Below, piece by piece: positions 54,305-63,625 of a DNA stretch of 64,000 nucleotides. Where the stretch lies: contig JAOARB010000009.1 in NCBI GenBank assembly GCA_025210775.1, positions 1-64,000 of the forward strand, given 5' to 3'. Position 1 is the first letter of the stretch, and each line of letters opens with the position of its first letter. The notes under the pieces are model-generated. The model searched no databases and was not told the DNA's origin. It saw only the letters and a program-made list of their open reading frames with translations. A program made the translations under genes and the position numbers. Origin of the DNA: Prolixibacteraceae bacterium (GTDB lineage: Bacteria > Bacteroidota > Bacteroidia > Bacteroidales > Prolixibacteraceae).

Positions 54305-55600
54305 ATGATGAAAAATAAATATTCATATATATCTGTAGTGATGACCATGATGATGGTCTTAGTTTTGCTTTCGAGCTGTAATAGTAGTTCTCCTTCTTCT
54401 GCTACAGAGGAGGATGAAAAGGATCATGACCATCATGAAATAGTAGAAGGAATGGCTGTGCTTAATAAGGCACAACGTGAGGCTATTAATATTAAAATAG
54501 GTCCATTGTCTCCTCGTATAATGAGTGGTGTGATTAAAACCAATGGTCGTCTTAAAGTGTCACCATCACAAAAAGCAAAGATCACTTCTTATGTGGGAGG
54601 TAATGTAAATAGTATAAAAGTATTCGAAGGGGAGAAAGTGCGTAAAGGTCAAATTCTTGCTACCATCGTACATCCTGACATTATCAAGATGCAACAAGAG
54701 TTCTTGGGAGCATACAACCAATTAGACTATCTAAAGAAAGAGTTAGAAAGACAAAAACTCCTTTTTGATAACGAGGTAGGATCTGGTAAGAATTATCAAA
54801 AGATAAAGGCCGATTATAATGCTTTACTTGCTAGTTATAAAGGGAAAAAGATGCAGCTTCGTTTGTTAGGCTTTAATCCAACTCGCATAGAGAAGGGACA
54901 GATATATAGTTCATTAACCATTTATTCGCCTATCTCTGGCTACGTGAGTGATATTAATGTGAGCCTTGGTAAGTATGTAGATGCCAATTCCGAAATCTTT
55001 ACTATCCTTAATACCGATGATCTTCATGCCGATCTTAATGTATATGAAAAAGATATTGCTAAAGTGCGTGAAGGGCAGAGAGTGAGATTAAAGGTTACTA
55101 GCCGTTCTTCTATTGAATTAGAGGGAGAGATATTTGCTCTCGGAAGAGAGTTGACAGGAGACTCTAAAACGATTGTCGCTCATGCTCGTCTGGATGCCAT
55201 TCCAGAAGGAGTATATGTGGATAGTTATGTTTTTGGGGATATTCTAACAACCAACCAATCTACGCTTGCCGTACCAGAAAAGGCAATTGTGGAAGACGGA
55301 GGTAAGAGCTTTATCTTTGTTTTAGATCCTATAGCAACCGAAAAACTTGAAGCGCATGACAGAGAGGATGCCGAAGAAGAAGGGAAACATGATGAGGACG
55401 ATCATGAAGCAGAAGAGGGGCATATGCACGAAGATAATTGGGCTTTCCGTATGGTAGAGGTCGTTCCACAGTTTACTGAGAATGGTTATGTAGCGATACA
55501 GATTGTCGAAACATTGTCTAACGATGTTCAAGTGGTGATGGATGGAACATTCTACCTCCTTTCAGATATGAAAAAAGGAGAAGCAAAACACTCTCACTAA
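54305..55600 (+). CDS. RND periplasmic adaptor (CusB/CzcB-like) lipoprotein
   Basis: The 431-residue membrane-fusion protein has a signal ending in VLLSSC (lipobox, Cys near residue 25), so it is lipid anchored. Next comes an acidic, His-rich stretch (DEKDHDHHEIVEG), the lipoyl/barrel-sandwich and alpha-hairpin (about 85-220: GGNVNSIKVFEGEKVRKGQ), then a beta barrel and membrane-proximal domain. A second His/Asp/Glu-rich insertion (about 350-380: HDEDDHEAEEGHMHED) probably binds metal. It links the CusA part to the TolC part of the pump. Confidence 0.92.
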   Translation: MMKNKYSYISVVMTMMMVLVLLSSCNSSSPSSATEEDEKDHDHHEIVEGMAVLNKAQREAINIKIGPLSPRIMSGVIKTNGRLKVSPSQKAKITSYVGGNVNSIKVFEGEKVRKGQILATIVHPDIIKMQQEFLGAYNQLDYLKKELERQKLLFDNEVGSGKNYQKIKADYNALLASYKGKKMQLRLLGFNPTRIEKGQIYSSLTIYSPISGYVSDINVSLGKYVDANSEIFTILNTDDLHADLNVYEKDIAKVREGQRVRLKVTSRSSIELEGEIFALGRELTGDSKTIVAHARLDAIPEGVYVDSYVFGDILTTNQSTLAVPEKAIVEDGGKSFIFVLDPIATEKLEAHDREDAEEEGKHDEDDHEAEEGHMHEDNWAFRMVEVVPQFTENGYVAIQIVETLSNDVQVVMDGTFYLLSDMKKGEAKHSH

Positions 55601-55633
55601 ACTAATATTTCATAGGATAATAGGTCTATCGTA

Positions 55634-55712
55634 AGATCCCCTTTATCCTAAATCAATTGCTTATTTGTTTGATTATTTTTATCATACCTGTTCGTAGGGG
55701 GTCTTTTTATTA
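55634..55712 (+). terminator. Terminator of the metal efflux operon
   Basis: AGATCCCCT pairs with AGGGGGTCT (one G-T pair) across a long AT-rich loop and is followed by TTTTTATT. Confidence 0.65.
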
Positions 55713-55841
55713 AGGCTCCCTATATTTTTTCGATCCATTAAATTTGAACATCTATTCCTTGATGCTAACGGTTAACTAGGGTATCCCGTTGCTTCTATAT
55801 ATGGTTTTAATGCGATAAATCATTGAAGTGATTCGGCAGGT

Positions 55842-55879
55842 ATAAAAAATAAGGAGCCCCAAATGAATAGGACTCCTTA
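55842..55879 (-). terminator. Terminator of the gingipain-like gene
   Basis: On the minus strand AAGGAGTCC...GGGCTCCTT forms a stem (AAGGAG/CTCCTT plus partial inner pairs) and is followed by ATTTTTTAT. Confidence 0.75.
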
Positions 55880-55925
55880 CAACCGTTTTAATCAACTATT
55901 TATGTAAATCAAATACTTCTATGAG

Positions 55926-58900
55926 TTATTTAATAATAAGCTTTTGAAGAATTGCTTTTCCATCTATGTAAACTCGAACAAAATAGACACCTGAAGGAAG
56001 ATCAATATTTACCATATTGTCTTGACGATCTAAGATCATTGAGGCTACTTTCTCTCCTGCCATATTGATAATCTCAGCTTGTACAGGTTGCTCAACGTAC
56101 TGATTCATATAGATATGAACAAACTCTTTAGATGGATTAGGATATAGTTTAAATCCGTCCACTCTGTCTGTCGCTTCTTTGTTTATCTCTTGATTATCAA
56201 ATAGGTCTCTGTTTTCAAGATCACTCGATTGAACACGTATAGTGTAATCTTCTGCATTGAAATATTCAATCTTACCAGAAGCCGCAACCGTATTGTTATT
56301 CCAAGCATAAACAACTCTCATGCGAGTGTCACCTAACATTGCATTAGAAGGAACATCCATATAGATATTGAAATTTTTATTGGTACCAGTAAGACTTCCT
56401 AAATAATGTCTTTCACTTGCCTCAAAGATTCCATTGATATTCCAGTCCACCCATACATATACCCAGAATTCAGCGTTGTAATAATTATTGATGCTTACAT
56501 CTAGACGATAGCTGTTACCAGGAGATACCGAAGTCCTCTGATCTGTGAAATCATTGTATCCTTTTTGACGAGTTGCACTGTTTCTGATAGTATTAAACTC
56601 TACATTGGTAATACCTGTAACTTCGTAACCAGTGATTCCTGCATACTCAACTGTATTTCCACCTTGATTGGTTCCTTCTGTAATCTCTATTGCATAGTCT
56701 TCTGCCTGACCATAGCGTAGGTCTTGACAAGGTGTAGTAATAGAATAACGATCATAATCTGCAATAACACGCATCCTTACTTTTGTTCCTACCTCGTAAG
56801 TGTTGTCTATATTGAACGATAACATTTGCGTATTTTTAACGCTATTTTTCGATCCAATGAATTCATCACTAGAGAAAGTACCATCCCCATTCTTATCGAT
56901 ATAAACAGCGATGTTTTCATTATATCTATTTCCTACAGTGATGCTAAGATCTACCTGTTGGTTCATACTTACTTGGAATGCTGTTTCTTGTGTATGATCT
57001 ACATATCCTTGATCTTGAACTACACTTCTAGATGCAATCTCTTGTGAGCCAATTTGTACATTATAGATACCGAATCCATAATCATTACTCATATACAATG
57101 TCTTATTGGTACATGATGCTGGGGCCACCCCGTCAATGATTTGTACTGCATTAGGTAGGGTATAAGTGTTGTTGCCATAGGTATTAGTTACCGTAAGGCT
57201 AACACTGTAATTTCCTTGTTCTAGATATTTTACGACAGGGTTTGCTGAACGAATAGTCGTTCCTTCCATCATGGTAATATTAGATGATCCGAAATCCCAC
57301 TCATAACTATCGACTTCACCTTGGCAATCTGCTACGAAATGTATGGTTGCCGATGTACCTACGATAGGACTATTTTCTGTCATTGTAAATCCAGCAACAG
57401 GAGCTGTAGCCGTTAGTTGGTAAGATTTGTAAAGAGGACGACAATTCGATTTACTGATGGTAACGGCAGCTTTACTTCCTGTAGTTATGGCATCAAAATG
57501 TAATGTACACTGTCCATTCTGTACTTCTCCTTTGCTGATCAATTTACCATCAATAGTTAGGGTAACCAAGGCACCTTCTTTATTGACATCCGAAACAGTA
57601 ATATGATCCATTCCTGCGTCTACTGCTGTAGGCATAGTAGCTGTAATAGCTTGAGGATATGCGGTCCACATTTTCATTGCAGGATCACCAAAAAGGTGGA
57701 ACAGACGATAAGTATACAATAGATACGATTGGTCTGGTGCCCATGTTTGGTTCATTCTTAAAAGACCTAAGTTAAGTACATCTCCTAATGTTGTAGTTGC
57801 ATGATCAAATCCTTGTGCTGGTGGGTTATTAGCATTTGCTCCACTACCAAAAGAAGGAAGGATACCAGGATTTGGCCATATTGCTTCTACTAGACCAATT
57901 GATAAACCGTCATTAGGCCCTGACATTGAATAATAGGAAGCACCAAAGACTGCGACTGCACCAGCATCTTTTAAACGTAAGAATTTTTCAGCAAAACACT
58001 CTTTTAATGAAAACTCCCCTGTATGACAGTTGATAGAGAAAACCACAGGAAGTTTATTCCCATTGTGTAAACGACTCATTTGGCTTGTTACAAATTCAGG
58101 GTGTGCCCATCCAGATCCACCTGCATAACCATGGTCTCTATGGAACACATAGAAACGTCCATCATTAATGGCATTGGCGATATCGTCTGCATCTCCGTCC
58201 CATTTAAATCCATTCGAACGAAGTAGATCAGGTGATATTGCTTCTCCATTAGAGAAATAACCATTGTTAAAATGGGTAGGGCTATTCGCTGCATCGGTAT
58301 AATAGATACGCTGTACATCATAACCTTGTTGTGTAATGTAGCTTCGAATATCCTCGCTGGTATGACAAAAACGTCTTGCTGCATATCCATCTCTTGGATT
58401 TCCACTTTGTACATCTTGGAACATCGCACAGTTAACTCCTTTTTGGTAGAAATCAGCATCGTCTACTGGATTTTTTTCGTAATTGATTACTTTATTTACG
58501 ACGATATTAGCTTGTTCTACATTGGCTACTGACAAACGTCCACGTCCCATATCTGGTGTGAAATCATCCTTTCCGTCCATACATGCATAATACAAGTCAC
58601 TAGAGAAAGTCTCATTATAAGGAGTCTTAAATTGCATTGATGGAACAAACTCAACATCCCCTAAAATCACATAATATTTAGGTTTTGGATTCCATTGATG
58701 GTAACGATCTGCAATCTCTTTTCTTACTTGTGCTGAAGTCCATGCTGATTTTGATATTACTTCTACTTTGTAGCCTAAACTAGCTTTCCATGCTGCTAAT
58801 TTTTGTGCTGCCTTATTGAAATCAGAATGAGTGATAATGATATAATCTTTTTCATTGCCACTAGTGGCTTTTCTTCTATCTAAAGAAACTCTCTCTAGTT

Positions 58901-59591
58901 GTGGTGCATTAAGAATTTCAGACTTAAGAATCTCTACAGTACGTGAATCTAAAGTGGTCATTGTTTTGCGTGATCCTTTATGGAATCGATAGACCAATTT
59001 AGAATATACCCTTAGTTTTTTAGTCATAGGATTAAACTGAACAGGAGTGATTCTTACTGAAGCTATTCGTACTTCACGCATCACCTGATTCATAGAGATC
59101 TCTATGTTTTGACTAGGATAGAATGCATTTTTTTGATAAACTGCTGGATCCTTTTCAAACTTAGGATCTGGAGCACCTTGTGTATCTCTTGCAGGCTCTA
59201 AGGCAGGGTGTACCATAAAACCAGCATAATCAATATACTCTGCATCTACGATCTCCACACTTGGTTGATCATTTTTTGATAAAACAAATCGATCATTTCT
59301 CATTGGAAGGGCAGGAGCACCTATTTGGCCCAACTTACCAAATCCTTTGATGTGTAAAAATGTATAAGGATCTCCTTGAGCAACCTTATCTGACACTTCT
59401 GCTCCTTTAAAATAGTAAGTCACCTCTAGGGTGCCATCAGGAAGTTCTTTCACTTCTCGTTGTGGTAAGATGGTTTGTTCCACCTTGTCCGTACTTTTTA
59501 GGCTTTTTGTAAAAGGAAGATACCTGTTTTCCCCTTTACCAATTAGGTTTACAACCAACAATAATGTGGCTAGACAGTAAAATTTTTTCAT
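55926..59591 (-). CDS. Gingipain-like C25 cysteine protease with T9SS sorting domain
   Basis: A secreted 1221-residue protease with a signal peptide (1-20). Residues about 40-215 are the C25 propeptide. Residues about 235-650 are the C25 catalytic domain, with His487 in RDHGYAGG and the nucleophile Cys522 in SINCHTGEFS; the 35-residue spacing is close to that of RgpB. Then follow a PKD domain (about 725-820, YEWDFGSS), two GEVED-type domains (about 840-985 and 1000-1130) and a type A T9SS C-terminal signal (about 1145-1221, FKLYPNPSKEFVHIYM to ILQKLIIK). It is exported through T9SS and probably surface attached or released. A lone propeptide protein is encoded 7.3 kb upstream. Confidence 0.93.
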   Translation of the reverse strand: MKKFYCLATLLLVVNLIGKGENRYLPFTKSLKSTDKVEQTILPQREVKELPDGTLEVTYYFKGAEVSDKVAQGDPYTFLHIKGFGKLGQIGAPALPMRNDRFVLSKNDQPSVEIVDAEYIDYAGFMVHPALEPARDTQGAPDPKFEKDPAVYQKNAFYPSQNIEISMNQVMREVRIASVRITPVQFNPMTKKLRVYSKLVYRFHKGSRKTMTTLDSRTVEILKSEILNAPQLERVSLDRRKATSGNEKDYIIITHSDFNKAAQKLAAWKASLGYKVEVISKSAWTSAQVRKEIADRYHQWNPKPKYYVILGDVEFVPSMQFKTPYNETFSSDLYYACMDGKDDFTPDMGRGRLSVANVEQANIVVNKVINYEKNPVDDADFYQKGVNCAMFQDVQSGNPRDGYAARRFCHTSEDIRSYITQQGYDVQRIYYTDAANSPTHFNNGYFSNGEAISPDLLRSNGFKWDGDADDIANAINDGRFYVFHRDHGYAGGSGWAHPEFVTSQMSRLHNGNKLPVVFSINCHTGEFSLKECFAEKFLRLKDAGAVAVFGASYYSMSGPNDGLSIGLVEAIWPNPGILPSFGSGANANNPPAQGFDHATTTLGDVLNLGLLRMNQTWAPDQSYLLYTYRLFHLFGDPAMKMWTAYPQAITATMPTAVDAGMDHITVSDVNKEGALVTLTIDGKLISKGEVQNGQCTLHFDAITTGSKAAVTISKSNCRPLYKSYQLTATAPVAGFTMTENSPIVGTSATIHFVADCQGEVDSYEWDFGSSNITMMEGTTIRSANPVVKYLEQGNYSVSLTVTNTYGNNTYTLPNAVQIIDGVAPASCTNKTLYMSNDYGFGIYNVQIGSQEIASRSVVQDQGYVDHTQETAFQVSMNQQVDLSITVGNRYNENIAVYIDKNGDGTFSSDEFIGSKNSVKNTQMLSFNIDNTYEVGTKVRMRVIADYDRYSITTPCQDLRYGQAEDYAIEITEGTNQGGNTVEYAGITGYEVTGITNVEFNTIRNSATRQKGYNDFTDQRTSVSPGNSYRLDVSINNYYNAEFWVYVWVDWNINGIFEASERHYLGSLTGTNKNFNIYMDVPSNAMLGDTRMRVVYAWNNNTVAASGKIEYFNAEDYTIRVQSSDLENRDLFDNQEINKEATDRVDGFKLYPNPSKEFVHIYMNQYVEQPVQAEIINMAGEKVASMILDRQDNMVNIDLPSGVYFVRVYIDGKAILQKLIIK

Positions 59592-60051
59592 ATAAATTAA
59601 TCTTAAAGTTAGCGTTGGTTAGACTATTGTTCGTATTAAAGCTAAAAAAAATATTTCAAATAATATTAACAAAAGTGTTCTTTTTTTAGTATCTGGGTTA
59701 TTTGGGTTAATGAATTGAAGTGTTTTTGTATAAAAAATATAAATATGTAAGCTATAGTGATTTGTGTCATGTTTGCATTCTAAATGATACAATAGCTTCC
59801 TGTAAATGGGGTGTTTCTCATTTCTTAAAAAGTCTATTTGACACAAAAAATGAGGTGTTGAAGATTTATTATAAGTTAAAGACATTTTTTTTCAAAAAAA
59901 GTGTGTTAAAATTGCTGTTCTGCTTGTAATTAGATAGAAGCCCTCTCTCTTTTATCCCGTTTTTATCCTTTACAAAATAAAATGGTTGAATTGTAGGGGA
60001 TGGAATTCAAGTGTTTATGTAGTGAATTCCATAGGTCATATAGGGGGTTCC

Positions 60052-60144
60052 TCCATGGTTTGTCCATGGTTTGTCCATGGTTTGTCCATCGATTTGGGGG
60101 TTTTCGATGGAGGAACCATGGAGCAACCATGAAGGAACCATGGA
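60052..60144. repeat. Inverted array of 11-bp units, element B
   Basis: Three perfect TCCATGGTTTG units (60052-60084) are followed by the stem TCCATCGA/TCGATGGA (60085-60092, 60104-60111) around an 11-base loop, then three inverted units GGAACCATGGA, GCAACCATGAA, GGAACCATGGA (60112-60144). The plan and core are the same as in element A at 26081; the loops differ completely. Confidence 0.93.
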
Positions 60145-60535
60145 GAAAGTACCTTTCAATCCTAGTTTTATCGTATGTATTTTTAAGCTGAAATATTGTG
60201 TTTGTTCCTAAATAGGATATAAATAAATAGAGGTTGTAGACTGAATTGATGGAATTTTAAAGTTGACAAGTTGGTTTTACATCGTTAAAAGGTGGTGTGT
60301 CTTATTGGTTTTGTCAGTCAAAGAGGATGTGTTAATGTTTTTTTTGAAGAACGAATTGTTAGATTAATGAAAAATAGGTCTAGAGAAAAGAAGATCTTAT
60401 CGTCTATTGAGATTTGTAAATTGAGATAAAAAAGGTGTGAAAGATGTAGATTCTATTTAGATTGTTGGAATGAAAGTTATTTATGGGAAGATATGATCTA
60501 ATGTTTGACGGTAAAATAAACCTCTTGTCGATGAA

Positions 60536-60583
60536 ATAAAAAAACGACATGATTTGTGTTATTGTCTACAAACCGTGTCGTTT
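60536..60583 (-). terminator. Terminator of the cobalamin operon
   Basis: On the minus strand AAACGACACGGTTTGT pairs imperfectly with the ACAAATCATGTCGTTT arm and is followed by a run of T. Confidence 0.8.
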
Positions 60584-60614
60584 ATTAAAATATAATGAGG
60601 TGCTATGGATCGAC

Positions 60615-61919
60615 TTAATCTAGCATAACAGTGTCAATATTTAGGTGTGCCCAATAGATATGGATATAGGTGGCTACACAATTTTTATATCGATAGATTG
60701 GTGTATCTACCTCTTTCCCTCTTGCGTTTTTTACCAAACCAATCTTAGGAATATCTTCGTGTTCAATACATTGAGAATAGTGGAATTCATGTCCTCGTAT
60801 GATACTTTCGCCTAAGGTTACCTCTCGATAACCCAAATGAAGTTTCATGTTCTCCATGGTCGTATCATAATTGAAAATACCACACATATCGAATGCTTCC
60901 CCCTCTTTATTACGAATATGTTTGCCTAGATACATCATCCCTCCACATTCAGCAAAGATCTTTCCTCCCTGCTTTGCAAAGTCAAAGATGGCTTTCTTTA
61001 TTTCACCATTGGCAGAGAGTTCTTTTAAAAACATCTCTGGATAGCCTCCTGCAATATAAAGTGCATCGACTTTAGGGAGCTCTTTTGAGGTTAAAGGACT
61101 AAAATAGACCACCTCATAATGACGCTTTAGGTGCTCAATATTGGCAGGATAGATAAAATTGAATGCTTCATCTTTCGCCACAGCAATTCTTTTTCTAGGC
61201 TTATCTTCGACATCCATAGAGGCTTGTTCTTGTGTGACGGGGCATACTTGCGCTGTCTTTTCTAACAAGAGATCTAGGTCAAGATGTTTAGAGACATGAG
61301 CCGCTGCTTTCTCTGCCAAACCATCAAAATCATTCTTGCTATCTATCGACAATCCAAGATGACGTGATGAGATCTGTATCTCTTCATTCGGTGGAATATA
61401 TCCCAATGGGGTGACACCAGCATCTATGGCTGCCTCCTTAAGAAATTGATAATGACTTTCGGTCTTAACAAAATTAAAGATGACCCCAACGACTCGGATG
61501 TTTTTATAGAAATTCTTAAGTCCATAAAGTAGGGGCGCAGCAGAATAAGCCATCGCTTTTCCTGACATCACCAAGACTACAGGCTGGTCTAACATCTCAG
61601 CAATAGCAGCACTACTGCCTTCCATTTTTCTTGCACCATCAAAGAGTCCCATCACTCCTTCTGTAATGGTCACGTCCGCATCCGAACACTTTTCATTGTA
61701 GAGCGATCGAACATGATCGGCATTCGACATAAAAAGATCCAGATTATAACTGGTCGTTTTGGCGGCCATCGTATGATGGGTGGTATCTAGGTAATCAGGT
61801 CCTACCTTAAAAGGTTGTACTTTCTTACCCATATTATGTAGGGCTCTTAAGAGTCCAAGGGTGATGGTGGTTTTTCCACTACCACTATGTGGGGCTGCTA
61901 TAACAAATGAAGATGCCAT
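60615..61919 (-). CDS. cbiA: Cobyrinate a,c-diamide synthase
   Basis: CbiA/CobB amidates the a and c side chains of cobyrinate with glutamine and ATP. The 434-residue protein has the N-terminal P-loop APHSGSGKTTITLGLLRAL, KVGPDYLDTTHH, EGVMGLFDGA, and a C-terminal class I amidotransferase-like domain (ALYIAGGYPEMF and the active-site Cys in FAECGGMMYLG). Last gene of the leftward operon, 14 bases after the adenosyltransferase. Both active sites look intact. Confidence 0.95.
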   Translation of the reverse strand: MASSFVIAAPHSGSGKTTITLGLLRALHNMGKKVQPFKVGPDYLDTTHHTMAAKTTSYNLDLFMSNADHVRSLYNEKCSDADVTITEGVMGLFDGARKMEGSSAAIAEMLDQPVVLVMSGKAMAYSAAPLLYGLKNFYKNIRVVGVIFNFVKTESHYQFLKEAAIDAGVTPLGYIPPNEEIQISSRHLGLSIDSKNDFDGLAEKAAAHVSKHLDLDLLLEKTAQVCPVTQEQASMDVEDKPRKRIAVAKDEAFNFIYPANIEHLKRHYEVVYFSPLTSKELPKVDALYIAGGYPEMFLKELSANGEIKKAIFDFAKQGGKIFAECGGMMYLGKHIRNKEGEAFDMCGIFNYDTTMENMKLHLGYREVTLGESIIRGHEFHYSQCIEHEDIPKIGLVKNARGKEVDTPIYRYKNCVATYIHIYWAHLNIDTVMLD

Positions 61920-61933
61920 AATTTTATTGATCG

Positions 61934-62494
61934 TTATTTTTTTCTTAATAGCGCAAACTTCTCTGGTTTGATTCCTGCCTCTTTCATCTGTACACGAGCC
62001 ATTACAAAGAATAGGTCCGATAAACGATTCAGGTAAGCTTGAATATATGCTGGTTTAGGTTCTACTTTAGAAAGGGTTACCAATCGTCTTTCTGCCGTAC
62101 GTACTTTGGTACGTGCCAAATGACATTGAGCCGAGATCTGGTCACCTCCAGGAAGAAGAAAGAAGTCTTTCTCTTCCCCTAATTCCACAAGAAGTTCTTC
62201 TATCCATTGTTCACAAAAAGCAGGTCCTTGCTCAGGATGAGGCTTTGGATTCTCCTTTTTACAATTGGCAGGAGTGGCGATATGAGACATCATCAACATC
62301 ATGTCTCTTTGAATCTTATAAAGATTTTCTTGCCATGCATGATCTTCTCCCAAAAGGGCTCTTAGATAACCGATATAAGAATTTGCTTCATCAAGAATAC
62401 CATTGGTCTCTACTCGTAGATCATCTTTAGGTACACGATCGCCACCAAAGATTCCAGTCTCTCCTTTATCTCCTGTTTTGGTATATATTCTCAT
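61934..62494 (-). CDS. Cob(I)alamin adenosyltransferase, PduO type
   Basis: It transfers the adenosyl group of ATP to cobalt(I) corrinoids. It is 186 residues from the ATG at 62494 (MRIYTKTGDKGETG); the frame is open further but would overlap cobU. Motifs are the ATP-binding TKTGDKGETGIFGGDR start, VETNGILDEANSYIG, CHLARTKVRTAERRLV and YLNRLSDLFFVMAR. It is a five-helix bundle, probably a homotrimer. It sits within the cobalamin assembly operon. Confidence 0.95.
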   Translation of the reverse strand: MRIYTKTGDKGETGIFGGDRVPKDDLRVETNGILDEANSYIGYLRALLGEDHAWQENLYKIQRDMMLMMSHIATPANCKKENPKPHPEQGPAFCEQWIEELLVELGEEKDFFLLPGGDQISAQCHLARTKVRTAERRLVTLSKVEPKPAYIQAYLNRLSDLFFVMARVQMKEAGIKPEKFALLRKK

Positions 62495-62511
62495 CGTTAA
62501 TGCTTCTTGTT

Positions 62512-63021
62512 TTATTTTACTTTCATCGGTATTCCCGAAACCATTAAAGTCACGTGATCCGCTTTTTGTGCAATATACTGGTTCATCCATCCTTGTAGGT
62601 CCGTGAACTTCATCTGTATCTCATTGGTTGGATGTCCTCCTAGTCCAATTTCATTGCTAACGATAATCAGTGTTGCATCTTGCGTTATCAGTCGATCAAA
62701 CTCCTCTTTTGCTAATTTCAAAGATTGATCTACATCGCTTTTAAGATCAAAAAAGAAATTGGTTAGCCATAGCGTAACACAATCAATAAGTACCACTCTT
62801 CCTGTAAGGTCGTGCTTTGATAATTCTTTTTCTTCTTCTATATTGGTCCATTCAGGTCCTCTATCTCGTTGGTGACGAAGGATACGCTCACGGTGTCCTT
62901 CATCCCAAACTCTTGAAGTGGCAAGATAAACTGGATTCGACGAAAGCGCTAGTGCCATCTCTTGTGCATGACGACTTTTTCCTGAACGTTGTCCTCCAGT
63001 GATAAAATGTATTGTTGCCAT
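62512..63021 (-). CDS. cobU: Adenosylcobinamide kinase / guanylyltransferase
   Basis: The 169-residue bifunctional CobU phosphorylates adenosylcobinamide and attaches GMP. It has P-loop ITGGQRSGKSRHAQ, the guanylate-accepting His region in GHRERILRHQRDRG, DCVTLWLTN (Walker B-like) and VSNEIGLGGHPTNE. Length is typical. It lies 3 bases downstream of cobC and 17 bases upstream of the adenosyltransferase start. Confidence 0.96.
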   Translation of the reverse strand: MATIHFITGGQRSGKSRHAQEMALALSSNPVYLATSRVWDEGHRERILRHQRDRGPEWTNIEEEKELSKHDLTGRVVLIDCVTLWLTNFFFDLKSDVDQSLKLAKEEFDRLITQDATLIIVSNEIGLGGHPTNEIQMKFTDLQGWMNQYIAQKADHVTLMVSGIPMKVK

Positions 63022-63024
63022 CTT

Positions 63025-63612
63025 TTATCTTTTAAACTCTATTTGTGCATTCTCTTTGTCTAGCATCTGGATCTCTACCACTCCACCATAATTTACCAAT
63101 AGTGAGAAAGCTTTTTTTAGAGGCATCTCAAGAAGAATATGTAATATCGAACGGATCACTCCTGCATGAGTGACAATAACATAGTGGCTGTCTTCTTCCT
63201 CTTCTTTATAGCTTTTCTCAATAAATTCACTCCAGAAAGCTTTTACTCTATCGTTAAGATCGTTCATCGATTCTCCACCATGAACTTTATTGTTTAGGTA
63301 GTCTTGTCCCCACTCTTGCATCTGTTTGGCAGGGATATCACTCCATTTCTTGTTCTCCCAAGAACCGAAGTCCAATTCTTTTAAACGAGCATCTTCTGTG
63401 GTCTCTCCTCCATTGGCAGCCAAGGCTGTCGTTAGTAGTTTACAACGAACCAAAGGACTCGTGATAAATTGTGTTTGCTCGTCAATATCTACCATTTCTT
63501 TAATGGCATCTAAGTGATTCTTAAAAGTTGCATCTACATGCAAATCCGTTTGTCCGTAACAAACGCCTTCTTTTACTTCTGGTGGGGTATGTCTAACTAA
63601 TGTAATTTTCAT
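63025..63612 (-). CDS. cobC: Alpha-ribazole phosphatase-type histidine phosphatase
   Basis: A 195-residue member of the histidine phosphatase family with the catalytic motif LVRHTPP near the N-terminus, FITSPLVRC, LDFGSWENKKWSDIP and the second catalytic His in VIVTHAGVIRSIL. In a cobalamin operon it dephosphorylates alpha-ribazole phosphate or adenosylcobalamin phosphate. The start at 63612 (MKITLVRHT) is preferred; the frame extends to 63636 but would overlap cobS. Confidence 0.93.
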   Translation of the reverse strand: MKITLVRHTPPEVKEGVCYGQTDLHVDATFKNHLDAIKEMVDIDEQTQFITSPLVRCKLLTTALAANGGETTEDARLKELDFGSWENKKWSDIPAKQMQEWGQDYLNNKVHGGESMNDLNDRVKAFWSEFIEKSYKEEEEDSHYVIVTHAGVIRSILHILLEMPLKKAFSLLVNYGGVVEIQMLDKENAQIEFKR

Positions 63613-63625
63613 CTCTAATTTCTTC

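Larger units (their letters stand above)
55601..55925. other. Gene-free gap between convergent genes
   Basis: About 325 bases holding the terminators of both flanking genes (55634-55712 and 55842-55879). Nothing else was recognised. Confidence 0.6.
59592..60614. other. Long gene-free region containing 11-bp repeat element B
   Basis: About 1 kb. An inverted pair GGAATTC/GAATTCC (60002-60008, 60024-60030) stands just before element B (60052-60144). The 63-codon frame at 60000-60191 is a translation of the array and is rejected. The end holds the terminator of the cobalamin operon. Confidence 0.6.

Noticed and set aside
60000..60191. 63-codon frame over element B
   Set aside because: The reading frame is produced by the repeat units and lacks any domain.
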